A stretch of DNA of 64,000 bases. Origin: Acidimicrobiaceae bacterium. Its GTDB lineage: Bacteria; Actinomycetota; Acidimicrobiia; Acidimicrobiales; RAAP-2. Made by a program: the position numbers and the translations under genes. Each line of letters opens with the position of its first letter. The stretch's first letter is position 1. Of the stretch, positions 9,041 through 19,578 are shown one piece after another. The stretch is from assembly GCA_003133325.1 (NCBI GenBank), contig PKXA01000133.1, positions 63,643-127,642 of the forward strand, given 5' to 3'. A model generated the notes under the pieces. The model had not been told where the DNA came from. It saw only the letters and a program-made list of their open reading frames with translations, and made no database searches.

Positions 9041-10192
9041 GTGACTTCTCCGCTCTTTGCCCTGTCCGACACCCATCAGCAGTTCCGGGACACCATGCGT
9101 CAGTTCTCCGAGGCCCGGATCGCCCCGCATGCCGCCGCCGTCGATCGTGATTCGGCCTATCCGCGAGCCTCGTTCGACGCTTGTGTGGAACTCGAGCTGC
9201 CATCGTTGGGCATCCCCACCGAGTACGGAGGGGCCGGCGCCGATCTGGTCACTCAGGCGATCATGGCCGAAGAGCTGGCTCGAGTGTGTGCCTCCACCTC
9301 CTTGACGATGTTGATCTCAAAGTTGGGGATGCTGCCGGTCATGAACTGGGCGTCAGAGGATCTGAAGCGCAAATATCTTCCCCGGGTGGCTTCAGGTGAG
9401 TCCCAGGTCAGTTACTGCCTGTCGGAAGCCGACGCCGGCAGCGACGTGGCCTCGATGGGCACCCGGGCGGTGCGAGACGGTGACGACTACGTCATCACCG
9501 GAACAAAGTATTGGATCACCAATGCTGGTGTGTCCGACGTCTACACCGTGTTCGCCGTCACCGATCCCGAAGCCGGTCGGCGTGGGATCAGCTGCTTCGT
9601 GGTCGAGGCTGATTGGGGGGTGAAGGTGGCCAAGCTGGAGGACAAGCTCGGCGTGCGCGGCAGCCCCACCGGCGAGGTGGTGTTCGACGAGGTGCGGATA
9701 CCGTCGGCCAATCTCGTGGGCGAGGAAGGGAAGGGCTTCACCATCGCCATGCATACGCTCGATCGCAGCCGGCCCACCATCGGTGCCCAGGCGGTAGGTA
9801 TCGCTCAGGGTGCCATCGACTATGCCGCCGGGTACATGAAAGAGCGCAAGGCATTCGGCAAGCCCATAGCCGATCTGCAAGGTCTGCGCTTCATGTTGGC
9901 CGACATGGCGATGCGCACCGAGGCGGCCCGGACGCTGGTCTACCGGGCGTGCTCATTGGTCGACAGTGGCGATCCGGAGGGCGAACTCACCAAGATAGGG
10001 GCGATGGCCAAGTGCTTTGCCTCGGATACGGCCATGTCGGTGACCACTGATGCGGTGCAGCTCCTGGGCGGCTACGGATTCACCAAAGACTTTCCGGTGG
10101 AGCGCTTCATGCGCGACGCCAAGATCACCCAGATCTACGAGGGTACCAATCAAGTCCAGCGGGTAGTGATCGCAAAGCAGCTGCTGGGATAG
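9041..10192 (+). CDS. Acyl-CoA dehydrogenase
   Basis: FAD-dependent alpha,beta-dehydrogenase of acyl-CoA esters, passing electrons to ETF. It has 383 residues from a GTG at 9041. The three ACAD domains are visible: a helical N-terminus, the beta domain with CLSEADAGSDVASM and GTKYWITNAG, and the C-terminal helical domain with ERKAFGKPIADLQ and QLLGGYGFTKDFPVERFMRDAKI. The catalytic Glu is expected in IYEGTNQVQR near the end, the position used by short- and medium-chain enzymes. The chain length of the substrate cannot be read from sequence. A short relic of a second ACAD C-terminus lies 200 bp downstream. Confidence 0.92.
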   Translation: MTSPLFALSDTHQQFRDTMRQFSEARIAPHAAAVDRDSAYPRASFDACVELELPSLGIPTEYGGAGADLVTQAIMAEELARVCASTSLTMLISKLGMLPVMNWASEDLKRKYLPRVASGESQVSYCLSEADAGSDVASMGTRAVRDGDDYVITGTKYWITNAGVSDVYTVFAVTDPEAGRRGISCFVVEADWGVKVAKLEDKLGVRGSPTGEVVFDEVRIPSANLVGEEGKGFTIAMHTLDRSRPTIGAQAVGIAQGAIDYAAGYMKERKAFGKPIADLQGLRFMLADMAMRTEAARTLVYRACSLVDSGDPEGELTKIGAMAKCFASDTAMSVTTDAVQLLGGYGFTKDFPVERFMRDAKITQIYEGTNQVQRVVIAKQLLG

Positions 10193-10395
10193 CTCACGAC
10201 TCGTCAACCCTGGGGTGGAAGCTGATGGTCCGTGGGCAACTCGGCACTTTTCGCCGCCCGCCGGAACCCACGCGATCTTCAACCGACCCTGAGCCGTCAG
10301 GCATTCAGAAGAGCGACGGAGCGCCGTTCTCCGATAGGTCTATCTCCGAAGGTCGCTGACCGAGTGCCTCCGAAGGGCAGCGAGGCGACCTGGGC

Positions 10396-10455
10396 GAGGG
10401 TGCCAACCAGATTCGGCGGGTGATGATCGCCAAGACGATCAAGAATCTGACCAAG
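10396..10455 (+). pseudogene. Relic of an acyl-CoA dehydrogenase C-terminus
   Basis: In one frame this 20-codon stretch reads EGANQIRRVMIAKTIKNLTK, closely resembling the final EGTNQ-x-R-x-IA-K segment of acyl-CoA dehydrogenases, including the position of the catalytic Glu. Nothing upstream in this frame continues the protein, so it looks like the tail of a deleted ACAD copy. It sits about 200 bp after an intact ACAD and overlaps the last codons of the opposite-strand gene. It differs enough from the intact gene not to be a recent duplicate. Confidence 0.55.
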
Positions 10456-11806
10456 GGGTGTCCTCCCGGACCGCGCGGTGGCCGTGGGATCGAGAGATCG
10501 TGACCCCGATCAACGCTGCCAATCCCAGAAGGGCCGCACCTATTCCGATGACGGCGGATCCGCCCAGCCAGAAGGATGATGACACCGCGGTGGGGACCGG
10601 CGGCGTCTTCGGAATCGGGAACAAGGAGAGCGGCACAATGGGGAAGTGGTAGACGCAGGTAGCCGCGGCCTGGTGAATCGAGACTGCGGCGGTGACAAGA
10701 CCACCGGGTTGAACCAGTGGCTGGCCGGTGCCATCCGCCAAGGTGATGGAGACCAAATTATCGGTCACCGTGGCGTTCTCCGGTATGACCGGTAGTGGTA
10801 CCAGAGGCCGATTATTGGTCTCGACCCCGATCGAAGACACACTGGTGCCGCCTCGTGGGGTGGACGACGTCTGGATTACCACTGTGTTGAAGTTGGCGAG
10901 CTCGGCACCGGAGTCGGGCCCGCCACCCTCCACCGTCACTCCGGACCCCACCGACTGGGAGAACACGACGTTCTCCTGGTGCGATGTCGGGTTGTAGGTG
11001 AACCAGAGAGGAGTGCTCCCGGAGCATGGATTGGCTGACAGGCCCTGTGACCCCAGGAAGCGGCCCTGCCACGGCCCGATGACCTGCTGGCCGCTTCCCA
11101 GACCGGTCAATGAACCGATGGCATAAGGATTTGAGACGTCTTCCTCACCGCTCCCATCTGCGGCGCGGGTGATGAAGCCGGCCTGCACGTCGGTGGTCGG
11201 GTCGGCCATGACCCGTTTCCCCTCCGGCGTGAGGGTCGAGGTGTCAACTGTGACAGTTACCACGTCGCCGTGGACGGCGACCGTGGCCGGACCGGCCGCC
11301 GTCACCAGCCCACCATTTGCGAACTCGTCGAGCTCCCAACCGGACGGAACCTGACTCAAATTGAAGGTGCAATTGCGAGTGCAGGTGTCGGCTGCCGATA
11401 CCGAAGCCGAATCCGGGTTCTTGACCAGCTCGAGTGCTGGCGCAAAGCTGGTGCCGTAGGGCTGAAAGATGGACAGCCCGGGGACGTTGGCCGCCCCGAT
11501 GATCGTTAGCGAAAAGACATCGGCGGTGCCCTGGGTGCTCATCCCGATTCGCTGTAGTTGATACTGCGATGCCGACGGACTCGCAGCCGAGACGGGAACT
11601 CGGCCGGGTCCGTAATACGATGGCTGGGCGTACGACTGGGCGTAGATGCCGATCGGGGTGACAGCACCGGCTGTTGATGCCGGGATGATCCACATCTGCA
11701 ACCCGGCCAGGAGGGCTCCGGCCCCTAGTGCACAGGCGCCAATCCGGGTGGCGACGGCCCGGAGATGCGCCGATTGTCCAGCTGTCACGGGGCGGTGGTG
11801 GCGCAA
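10439..11806 (-). CDS. Secreted, C-terminally membrane-anchored protein of unknown function
   Basis: A 455-residue product. An N-terminal hydrophobic segment (about residues 20-48, ending in PASTAGA) looks like a Sec signal peptide. A long Ser/Thr/Gly/Val-rich beta-type ectodomain includes a close cysteine pair (DTCTRNCTF) and one later pair. Near the C-terminus, [20 protein letters not shown] is a membrane helix followed by a basic tail, so the bulk should face outside. The start is uncertain: a TTG at 11806 has a GGTGG-like site, and a GTG lies six codons later. No known domain is recognised. It neighbours envelope glycan genes, which suggests but does not show a surface role. Confidence 0.7.
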   Translation of the reverse strand: MRHHRPVTAGQSAHLRAVATRIGACALGAGALLAGLQMWIIPASTAGAVTPIGIYAQSYAQPSYYGPGRVPVSAASPSASQYQLQRIGMSTQGTADVFSLTIIGAANVPGLSIFQPYGTSFAPALELVKNPDSASVSAADTCTRNCTFNLSQVPSGWELDEFANGGLVTAAGPATVAVHGDVVTVTVDTSTLTPEGKRVMADPTTDVQAGFITRAADGSGEEDVSNPYAIGSLTGLGSGQQVIGPWQGRFLGSQGLSANPCSGSTPLWFTYNPTSHQENVVFSQSVGSGVTVEGGGPDSGAELANFNTVVIQTSSTPRGGTSVSSIGVETNNRPLVPLPVIPENATVTDNLVSITLADGTGQPLVQPGGLVTAAVSIHQAAATCVYHFPIVPLSLFPIPKTPPVPTAVSSSFWLGGSAVIGIGAALLGLAALIGVTISRSHGHRAVREDTPWSDS

Positions 11807-12056
11807 CCCACCACCTTCTCGAGCAGGGACCGGGCAGCGACCATCACGGTGGGCCCGACCTGATCGACGCAGCCTCTCGCGCTACCGATGACCCATGCCT
11901 CGAATAACGGGGCTCTGTGCTTTACTTTCCTCGAGCTATCCATCGGCAGAGAAAGTGTAACCAGATCGACGCCATGAGCAATGTCTGCGTATTCCTTGAA
12001 TTCTTGCCAAGGCGTAGCTCGGTGCGACGCGGAAACTCGCTCAGGGAGAGCCGACC

Positions 12057-12749
12057 ATGAGAACTACCCTCTTCCCGCTCGTGGACAGTCTGGAGACGGC
12101 ACTCGATCTTCCTCAACCCATCGTGGAGTTCGGCTCGATGCGGGTACCCGAGCAATCCCATCTCCCCCTCCTGAGGAACCGGTTCCCGGGAAAGAGCTAC
12201 ATAGGTACCGATTTTCGCCCCGGGTTGGGCGTTGACCAGGTTCAGGATCTCCACGCTCTCGGTCTGGCCGATGAATCGGTTGGCACCGCCCTGATGTTGG
12301 ACACCATCGAGCATGTCCGCGAGCCCTGGGCGGCGATGCGAGAGATCCACCGCTGCCTCAAGCCCGGCGGGCTGGTGCTGATGACCTCGGTGTTCTTTTT
12401 TCCCATCCACGCATTTCCCGATGATTACTGGCGTTTCACGGCTTCGGCCATGGACGTCCTGTTGCAAGAGTTCGACCTTGTCCACAGTGGCATGGCCGGA
12501 CAGGCCGACCTCCCTCATACGGTGATGGGGATCGGGGCAAAGGAGCCGTTCGGCACGGAGAGGTGGACCCGGGCGGTCACCACCGCCGATGGGTGGCTCA
12601 AATCCGGTGCCACCTCATGGAAGGAACGGGCTTTGGTGGCCTTCCCTCCGCTGATGCTGGTGGCCGGCTATGACGGATTCCGCTCCGTGACGTCGGCCTA
12701 CAGCCGCCTCCGGAAGCGTGACCGCACCTCACGGCTCAATGGTCGGTAG
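12057..12749 (+). CDS. Class I SAM-dependent methyltransferase
   Basis: A 230-residue protein from ATG 12057, preceded by AGGGAGAG. It has a compact type 11 methyltransferase core: IVEFGSMRVPEQ stands in for motif I, YIGTDFRPGLGVDQVQDLHAL contains the acidic ribose-binding residue, and LMLDTIEHVREPWAAMREIHRCLKPGGLVLMTSVF matches motifs II and III. The motif I Gly-rich loop is weak. The substrate is unknown. The gene's end overlaps the start of a large YfhO-like membrane protein, so the pair probably acts in one pathway of surface glycan or lipid modification. Confidence 0.82.
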   Translation: MRTTLFPLVDSLETALDLPQPIVEFGSMRVPEQSHLPLLRNRFPGKSYIGTDFRPGLGVDQVQDLHALGLADESVGTALMLDTIEHVREPWAAMREIHRCLKPGGLVLMTSVFFFPIHAFPDDYWRFTASAMDVLLQEFDLVHSGMAGQADLPHTVMGIGAKEPFGTERWTRAVTTADGWLKSGATSWKERALVAFPPLMLVAGYDGFRSVTSAYSRLRKRDRTSRLNGR

Positions 12750-15120
12750 GGATGCGATCACCAGCAACGGATCGGGTCGACAGCATCTCGTCGCCTTTGC
12801 GTTACTGCTGATAGCCACCGGTGCGTTCTTCTTCCCCGTTCTTTTCCAAGGCCAGAGCTTCACCGCCGTCCGAAACGACGAGACGATCGTGCATCCGTGG
12901 ACCCCGTTGCTCCCGACTCTCGGCCCGGGTCCGGTCCAGAGTGACCAGGCAGACCTCAGCGATCCGTGGCAGGCCGACCTTACCCAGGCTGTCCATCAGG
13001 GAACCATCCCGTTCTGGAACCCCAACGCCTTCATCGGGGGCTACCCCCTTTATGCGAATGGCTCCAGTGCTCAACTCTTCCCGCTCCACCTGATCCCAGC
13101 CCTTCTTCTCTCACCCACCCAGGCGCACGATGCGCTCTGTTTCATCGAGGTACTGCTGGCCGGCTTCTTCACCTATCTGCTGCTGCGAGAACTCAAGATC
13201 GGCATGGCGGGCGCCATGCTGGCCGGTATCGCCTGGATGTTCTGCACCTTCAACATGGCGTGGCTCGATTTCGAGGTCGTCTCGCCGGTCCAATTCCTCC
13301 TCCCGCTCGGGCTTCTCCTCGTTCACCGGGCATGGCGAAAATCGACCTGGACAGCCGCCCTGATGGCCGGCCTCTGCCTGGGAGCCGCCATGCTTTCAGG
13401 TCATGTGCTGTGGATGGCGATCACCTGCGTGGTCGCCGGCGCCTACTCGGTTGCATTGGCTGTGCCATCAGCGTGGGCCGCGTGGTACTCCAACGACCGA
13501 GACATGTTCCGCCGTGCGGTGGCCGTTCCGGCTGTCGTCATGGTCAGCGCAGTCGGCGTGGCCGCAGTGGAATTGCTGCCATTGATAGCCAATCTCGGCA
13601 ATTCGCAGCGTCACTCGTTCTCCTTTGCCGATCTCTCCAAGTTCATACCTGGTGAGGGGGCAAATGCCCTTTCGACGCCGTCCACGCTGGCGCACATCTT
13701 CTATCCGATAGCGGACCCCCTGTCCGTTGCCAACATCAACACCAGCATGATCTTCGCCGGAACCCTGACGGCGATATTCGCCATCGTGGGCATCTTCACT
13801 CGACGGCCCGGGTCGGGGTTGGGCAAGTGGATGCTCTTCGTGTTTGCCCTCGTCGCCGTGGGTAGTTCGTGGACTTGGCTGGCGTATCACTTCATACCCA
13901 TTTTTCGGGTCTTCTGGCCATATGGCCGACTGTTCCAATGGTCGACGTTCGGACTGGCCATTCTGGCCGGTATCGGGCTCGATGAATCGGTCAAGGCGCT
14001 GGCCCGCCGTCATGGGAAGATCGACTACCGGAAGGCGACAGTCATCGGTCTCGGCCTGGCCGGGCTGACCGCAGCCCAGCTGATCCCCATCGGTCGCAGC
14101 CTCAACCCGCCGTTCGCCACCATCAATTCCGCGACGAATTTTCCGACCACCGGGCTGATCACCGCCATCGATGCCTATCAGAAGCAATCCACCTGGCCGG
14201 CTCGGGTTGTTCCGGTGTCGTCCACGTCCGCCCAGCTTGAATCCGGACTACTCCTCAACCCCGGGAATTACGACCTGTTGTACAACCTCGACCTGGTTTC
14301 TGGCTATGACAGTGTGATCCCCGCGAGGACAGTGGTGGTCGCCAAGTTCATCGAAGGTCAGCCGCTCCAATCACTGACCTCGGACCAGTCGCAAGCGTTC
14401 TGGATTCTGCCGAACGAATCGAGCATCCGCTATGGGGAACTGGCACGGTTTGGCATCTCGGCCATGGCCACGCTGCCCAAATTCACCGTGGAGGCCGACT
14501 GGGGTGGAGCTACCCGAGAGAACCTTCCCCAGTCCTCGCTCTACGCCGGCAGTGACGGGAACCTCATCGGCCTCGATGGAACCCCGGTCGGCCCCCGGGT
14601 CGTCACCCAGGTGGCGTTGGCCGACAGTGCCTCATCGGCGTTCCAGAAGTTCGTTGCCCCCAGTTTCCCGTGGCAACAACAGGTGGTCCTCGAGAGCAGT
14701 CAACTGAACTCACTCCCGGCCCCAACGAAGGCAGCGATCGAAGCAATAGCGTCTGGCCAGCCCGTGACCGCCACCACGTCTTCGATCAAGCCTGGGATCA
14801 ACTCGCTCAGCATGACTGTGCACAGCACCCGGCCCGGGCTATTGGTCGTTCCGGAGAATTGGAACCAGGGATGGTCAGCAGAGGTCAATGGTCATGCCGT
14901 TCCCCTGCTGCAGGGAAACTATGTACAGCAAGTGGTGCCGGTACCCACCGGTACGTCAGACGTTGTCCTTCGCTTTCGGCCGCCCGGCTTCGATTCCGGG
15001 GCCACCATCACCGTTGTCTCGCTGTTGGCCATCGGCTTTGTTGCCATCAAGGGCTACACCCGGCGCCGCTCCCTTTGCGCCGCTCCCCGCGTCCCCACCG
15101 TTTCCGCGGGTGGAGAATGA
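12739..15120 (+). CDS. YfhO-like integral membrane protein, probable GT-C glycosyltransferase
   Basis: About 793 residues with many membrane helices in the first 480, followed by a large soluble C-terminal part and one last helix near the end. The early loop segment NDETIVHPW, then DPWQADLTQAVHQGTIPFWNPNAFIGGYPLYANG, is characteristic of bacterial YfhO-type proteins, thought to be lipid-linked sugar transferases. The start is taken at ATG 12739, overlapping the methyltransferase; a GTG at 12718 in frame is also possible. Its last 165 bases are shared antisense with the convergent glycosyltransferase-methyltransferase gene. Donor and acceptor cannot be inferred. Confidence 0.8.
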   Translation: MVGRDAITSNGSGRQHLVAFALLLIATGAFFFPVLFQGQSFTAVRNDETIVHPWTPLLPTLGPGPVQSDQADLSDPWQADLTQAVHQGTIPFWNPNAFIGGYPLYANGSSAQLFPLHLIPALLLSPTQAHDALCFIEVLLAGFFTYLLLRELKIGMAGAMLAGIAWMFCTFNMAWLDFEVVSPVQFLLPLGLLLVHRAWRKSTWTAALMAGLCLGAAMLSGHVLWMAITCVVAGAYSVALAVPSAWAAWYSNDRDMFRRAVAVPAVVMVSAVGVAAVELLPLIANLGNSQRHSFSFADLSKFIPGEGANALSTPSTLAHIFYPIADPLSVANINTSMIFAGTLTAIFAIVGIFTRRPGSGLGKWMLFVFALVAVGSSWTWLAYHFIPIFRVFWPYGRLFQWSTFGLAILAGIGLDESVKALARRHGKIDYRKATVIGLGLAGLTAAQLIPIGRSLNPPFATINSATNFPTTGLITAIDAYQKQSTWPARVVPVSSTSAQLESGLLLNPGNYDLLYNLDLVSGYDSVIPARTVVVAKFIEGQPLQSLTSDQSQAFWILPNESSIRYGELARFGISAMATLPKFTVEADWGGATRENLPQSSLYAGSDGNLIGLDGTPVGPRVVTQVALADSASSAFQKFVAPSFPWQQQVVLESSQLNSLPAPTKAAIEAIASGQPVTATTSSIKPGINSLSMTVHSTRPGLLVVPENWNQGWSAEVNGHAVPLLQGNYVQQVVPVPTGTSDVVLRFRPPGFDSGATITVVSLLAIGFVAIKGYTRRRSLCAAPRVPTVSAGGE

Positions 15121-16677
15121 GTCCGGATTGAGCTGAGTGCTTCCCGCGAGTCCGGGTTCGGGCTTGTCGACCACGGTCACCACCTCGGAACTCACCGGCG
15201 GTACCAGTTCACAGAGAAACTGGTAGGCAAAGAGGGTAGGGAACACCTTCAGACCGAGCTTCTCGAACATCTGGAAGAGGCGCACCACCAAAGGGGGGTG
15301 ATCGTTCATCCCGGGCCCCAGGGCTTCGGCCGGAAATCCGAGGGGAGTCTCCAAAGCGAGGTGATATCCGCCGATCCGAAGGAGGCGCCGAAAACTGCGC
15401 CGGTTGAAGAACCGGAGGTGAGTCCTGTCGAGTATGCCCCGCTGGTCGTAGTCGAAGGTGCCGATGACTGCCCGGAGTCTCGGATACCAGTGCCCGACGT
15501 TCGGCACACTCACCAGCATGAACCCGTCTGGTTTCATGACGCTCTTCAGTTCGGAGAGCAGATGCTCGGGAGCGGCAAGGTGTTCCAAGATGTCGGCCGC
15601 CACCACTACGTCGTACCCGCCGCCAACCTGGCTCGGAATCCCCCCTTCGAGGTCGGTTTGGATGAACTGTGACATCCGATCCGCCACTCCGTCGTAGGTG
15701 GACTGATCGACACCTACCACCGTGTGTTGATCGGCCGAGAGTGCCTCGGCCATCCACCCTGCCGCACATCCGACATCGAGGATACGGGACGGCGGCTCTT
15801 TCGAAAGGCGGGCAATGATGGCCTGGTGTGAGCTGGTTACCGCGTCCCTCATGGCGTAGTCGGGCCCGACGGAGGCCAGGTGCCCCGAGCCGAAGCCCTT
15901 CTGCTGTAAGCGCCAAGCGAGCGAGTCGATGACGACGTCCTTGGCGTACTTCATGCCGTTCACATAGGAGACTTCGTCGCCATAGTAGGTGGGAATGGGA
16001 ACTTCGCCGATGTGTCCTCCGGCGGAGAGAACCTGCAGGAGTATCTCGGTGTCAAAGTCGAATGCGTCACTGTTCCCGTCAAAGTCGATGCTCTTGAGAA
16101 TGTCGACCGCGTAGGCGCGATACCCCGAATGCCATTCGCTGAGCTCAACACCGGTGACCCAATTCTGAAACGTGGTGAGGATGCGGTTTCCCCAGTACTT
16201 ATAGAGGGGCATGCCACCACGGAGAGCTCCGCCCCTGGTCGACATGCGCGAGCCGAGGACTGCTTTTGCCTCACCGCGCTCGATCGGGGCGATGATCTCT
16301 TCAATGAGCTCGGGTGCATACTGGCCGTCACCGTGCAGCAGCACCACGCAGTCGAGATCATTGTCGATGGCCCAGTGGTACCCCGCTTTCTGATTCCCCC
16401 CGTATCCGAGGTTCACCGGCTGGCACACGAGAGTGAGTGGCAGTTTCGGGTGGAGCAGACGCCAGTCGCTAGCCATTTTGTAGGTGGCATCACCTGATCC
16501 ATCGTCACTGAGCCACACCCCGGCACACCGACTCCAGAATGCCTCGGGAATGCGGTCCAAGACGGCATTGATGGTGCGTTCCGCGTTGTACGCAACCAGA
16601 ATGATGCCGACCCGGAAATCGGTCCCCGGGTCGCGGCCCGGTGCCGCCGGTGCCGATTTCTTCCCGGCGATGGTCAT
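14956..16677 (-). CDS. Fusion of family 2 glycosyltransferase and SAM methyltransferase
   Basis: 573 residues with two catalytic domains. Residues about 21-250 form a GT2 (dolichyl-phosphate mannosyltransferase-like) domain: IILVAYNAERTI, WLSDDGSGD and the HGDGQYAPEL variant of the DxD region at 115-120. Residues about 285-450 form a class I methyltransferase with RILDVGCAAGWMAEAL, ADILEHLAAPEHLLSEL and MKPDGFMLVSVPNVGHW. A Gly/Asp-rich tail of about 55 residues is encoded antisense to the end of the convergent YfhO gene. ATG 16677 follows AAGGAG. The fusion suggests a sugar is transferred and then methylated, probably on a polyprenyl-linked envelope glycan; the substrate is unknown. Confidence 0.88.
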   Translation of the reverse strand: MTIAGKKSAPAAPGRDPGTDFRVGIILVAYNAERTINAVLDRIPEAFWSRCAGVWLSDDGSGDATYKMASDWRLLHPKLPLTLVCQPVNLGYGGNQKAGYHWAIDNDLDCVVLLHGDGQYAPELIEEIIAPIERGEAKAVLGSRMSTRGGALRGGMPLYKYWGNRILTTFQNWVTGVELSEWHSGYRAYAVDILKSIDFDGNSDAFDFDTEILLQVLSAGGHIGEVPIPTYYGDEVSYVNGMKYAKDVVIDSLAWRLQQKGFGSGHLASVGPDYAMRDAVTSSHQAIIARLSKEPPSRILDVGCAAGWMAEALSADQHTVVGVDQSTYDGVADRMSQFIQTDLEGGIPSQVGGGYDVVVAADILEHLAAPEHLLSELKSVMKPDGFMLVSVPNVGHWYPRLRAVIGTFDYDQRGILDRTHLRFFNRRSFRRLLRIGGYHLALETPLGFPAEALGPGMNDHPPLVVRLFQMFEKLGLKVFPTLFAYQFLCELVPPVSSEVVTVVDKPEPGLAGSTQLNPDSFSTRGNGGDAGSGAKGAAPGVALDGNKADGQQRDNGDGGPGIEAGRPKAKDNV

Positions 16678-16949
16678 ACCGACTCCTTGGAGATCACCAT
16701 TTGGGTGCCGTCGTCAAGTGCCGAGACGGGTGTGCCACTCCCGGGTCCGGCCGGCGACGGTCCGCCGATCACCTGACGGCCTCTCTCGTTCACGAACGGC
16801 AAGGGTACTCCTTCTGGTCTGCGCAAACCGGGACAACTTCCCACGGCCCTGGGACTTGTGGAGGAATAGGTGCAGGTCGGAGGGGTGGCGGACCTGCCCT
16901 CTCAGCTGGGAGGGACCCCATAAATCTACACTGTTAGCGTTCGCTCCCT

Positions 16950-18251
16950 GTGGGGACCGCCGTGCACACGACGTCGAGCGGATCGGTCATCCCTTCGGGG
17001 GAGCCGGACCGGCCGGTCGGGTCGGGACGACCTACGACGCCTTGGTGGCCGCCAGCATGGGTAGCGATGTCCCGAATCGCGATCGGGGCGATCGGGGGTC
17101 ATCTGGTCGTGGTGCTGTTCCCCGGCGCCATGCAGCACAGCCGGCTCGGCACCCTGAGCGGTGGCACGTGGTTCGGGGTCTTCGATCGCTGGGATGCTGG
17201 CTACTACACGACGATTGCCGCCCATGGCTACCCAAACGCACCTGCACCTCTGCGGGTCTTCTTCCCAGGTTACCCGCTGGTGGTGCGGGTGGCCCACGAC
17301 CTCACAGGTGGAGCCCTGACCTACAGCCAGGCAGGGTGCATCGTGTCGTGGTCGGCGATGGTGGCCGCCTCCATCCTGCTCTACGGGCTGGTGGACCGCC
17401 GGTTCGGGAGCCGGGCCGCCCTTGTCTCGGTGGTGCTGTTCTGCTGGTTCCCCACCTCGTGCTTTCTGCTCGCCCCCTACAGCGAGGCCCTCTTCATCCT
17501 CGAGATCCTCATTGTCGTCACCCTCGTCGAACGGGGTGCCTGGTGGCCGGCCGCCTTGGTCGGTGGCTTCGCCTCGGCAACATCTCCCGAGGGGGTGGTC
17601 TTGGCCATCGCCATCGCCATCGCCGCACTGATCGGGTGCCGGGGCCTGTGGCGAACGGTGGGTTACGGGTTGGTCAGCGTATGGGGACTGGCGGCATACA
17701 CGGTGTTTCTGGGTGTGCGCTTCGGTGATCCGCTGGCCTATCTCACCGAGGAAGGGAACTGGCACCGGTTGACCCGGTTCCCCTTCACCGGGATTGTCCA
17801 CAACATCGGATCGATTCGTCACGTGATGGACGAGCGGGGGCCGGTCCCCGTGGGGTACCGCTTCGTGAGGCCCAACATCGTCTGGGCCTGGATCGTCAAC
17901 GACGGCACCGTGGTGGTGGCCGCTGCCGCCCTCGTCTATCTGGTGGTGATCACGGTGCGGGTGCGGAGGGCAGGCCCCGGGCCGCGAGCCGGAGTGCGGT
18001 TTCCCGTCCCCTGGATCGTGATCCTGGCCGGGGTGGTGGGGATCGTGTCGGTGACCTCCATCCGGTTCGCCGGAACCCTCACGTCGACCGAAGGCGATGC
18101 CCGGTTGATCAGTGTGGCATTCCCCCTCTACCCGGCCCTGTATCTGATGACCCGCCGATGGCAGGTTGCGGTCGTCGTCCTGATGGCCGCCTCGATCGGC
18201 GGCGCGTTGTTCGTCCAGGCCATGTTCAACCTCGGGTACTGGGTGGTCTGA
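16950..18251 (+). CDS. PIG-V-like mannosyltransferase, membrane GT-C enzyme
   Basis: About 433 residues with roughly nine or ten membrane helices. The early loop WDAGYYTTIAAHGY followed by FFPGYPLVVRVA matches the bacterial PIG-V/DUF2029-like GT-C family, in which the acidic residue after Trp is part of the lumenal catalytic loop and the donor is usually a polyprenyl-phosphate mannose. The start is uncertain: GTG 16950, GTG 16962 or an ATG at 17067 just before the first helix. A TACACT -10-like hexamer lies at 16927. It is divergent from the GT2-methyltransferase fusion, which could supply the lipid-linked sugar; that link is inference. Confidence 0.8.
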   Translation: MGTAVHTTSSGSVIPSGEPDRPVGSGRPTTPWWPPAWVAMSRIAIGAIGGHLVVVLFPGAMQHSRLGTLSGGTWFGVFDRWDAGYYTTIAAHGYPNAPAPLRVFFPGYPLVVRVAHDLTGGALTYSQAGCIVSWSAMVAASILLYGLVDRRFGSRAALVSVVLFCWFPTSCFLLAPYSEALFILEILIVVTLVERGAWWPAALVGGFASATSPEGVVLAIAIAIAALIGCRGLWRTVGYGLVSVWGLAAYTVFLGVRFGDPLAYLTEEGNWHRLTRFPFTGIVHNIGSIRHVMDERGPVPVGYRFVRPNIVWAWIVNDGTVVVAAAALVYLVVITVRVRRAGPGPRAGVRFPVPWIVILAGVVGIVSVTSIRFAGTLTSTEGDARLISVAFPLYPALYLMTRRWQVAVVVLMAASIGGALFVQAMFNLGYWVV

Positions 18252-18294
18252 GATGCGCCGAGGAACGTCATACGCAGGGGCCGGACCAGCTGAG

Positions 18295-19548
<1,254 letters not shown>

Positions 19549-19578
19549 TTCGTTGAGCCCGACATCAGGAGACGCACA

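Noticed and set aside
16872-16897. GCAGGTC...GACCTGC inverted repeat upstream of the PIG-V-like gene
   Set aside because: Seven pairs with a 12-base loop can occur by chance at this GC content; no known operator matches it.
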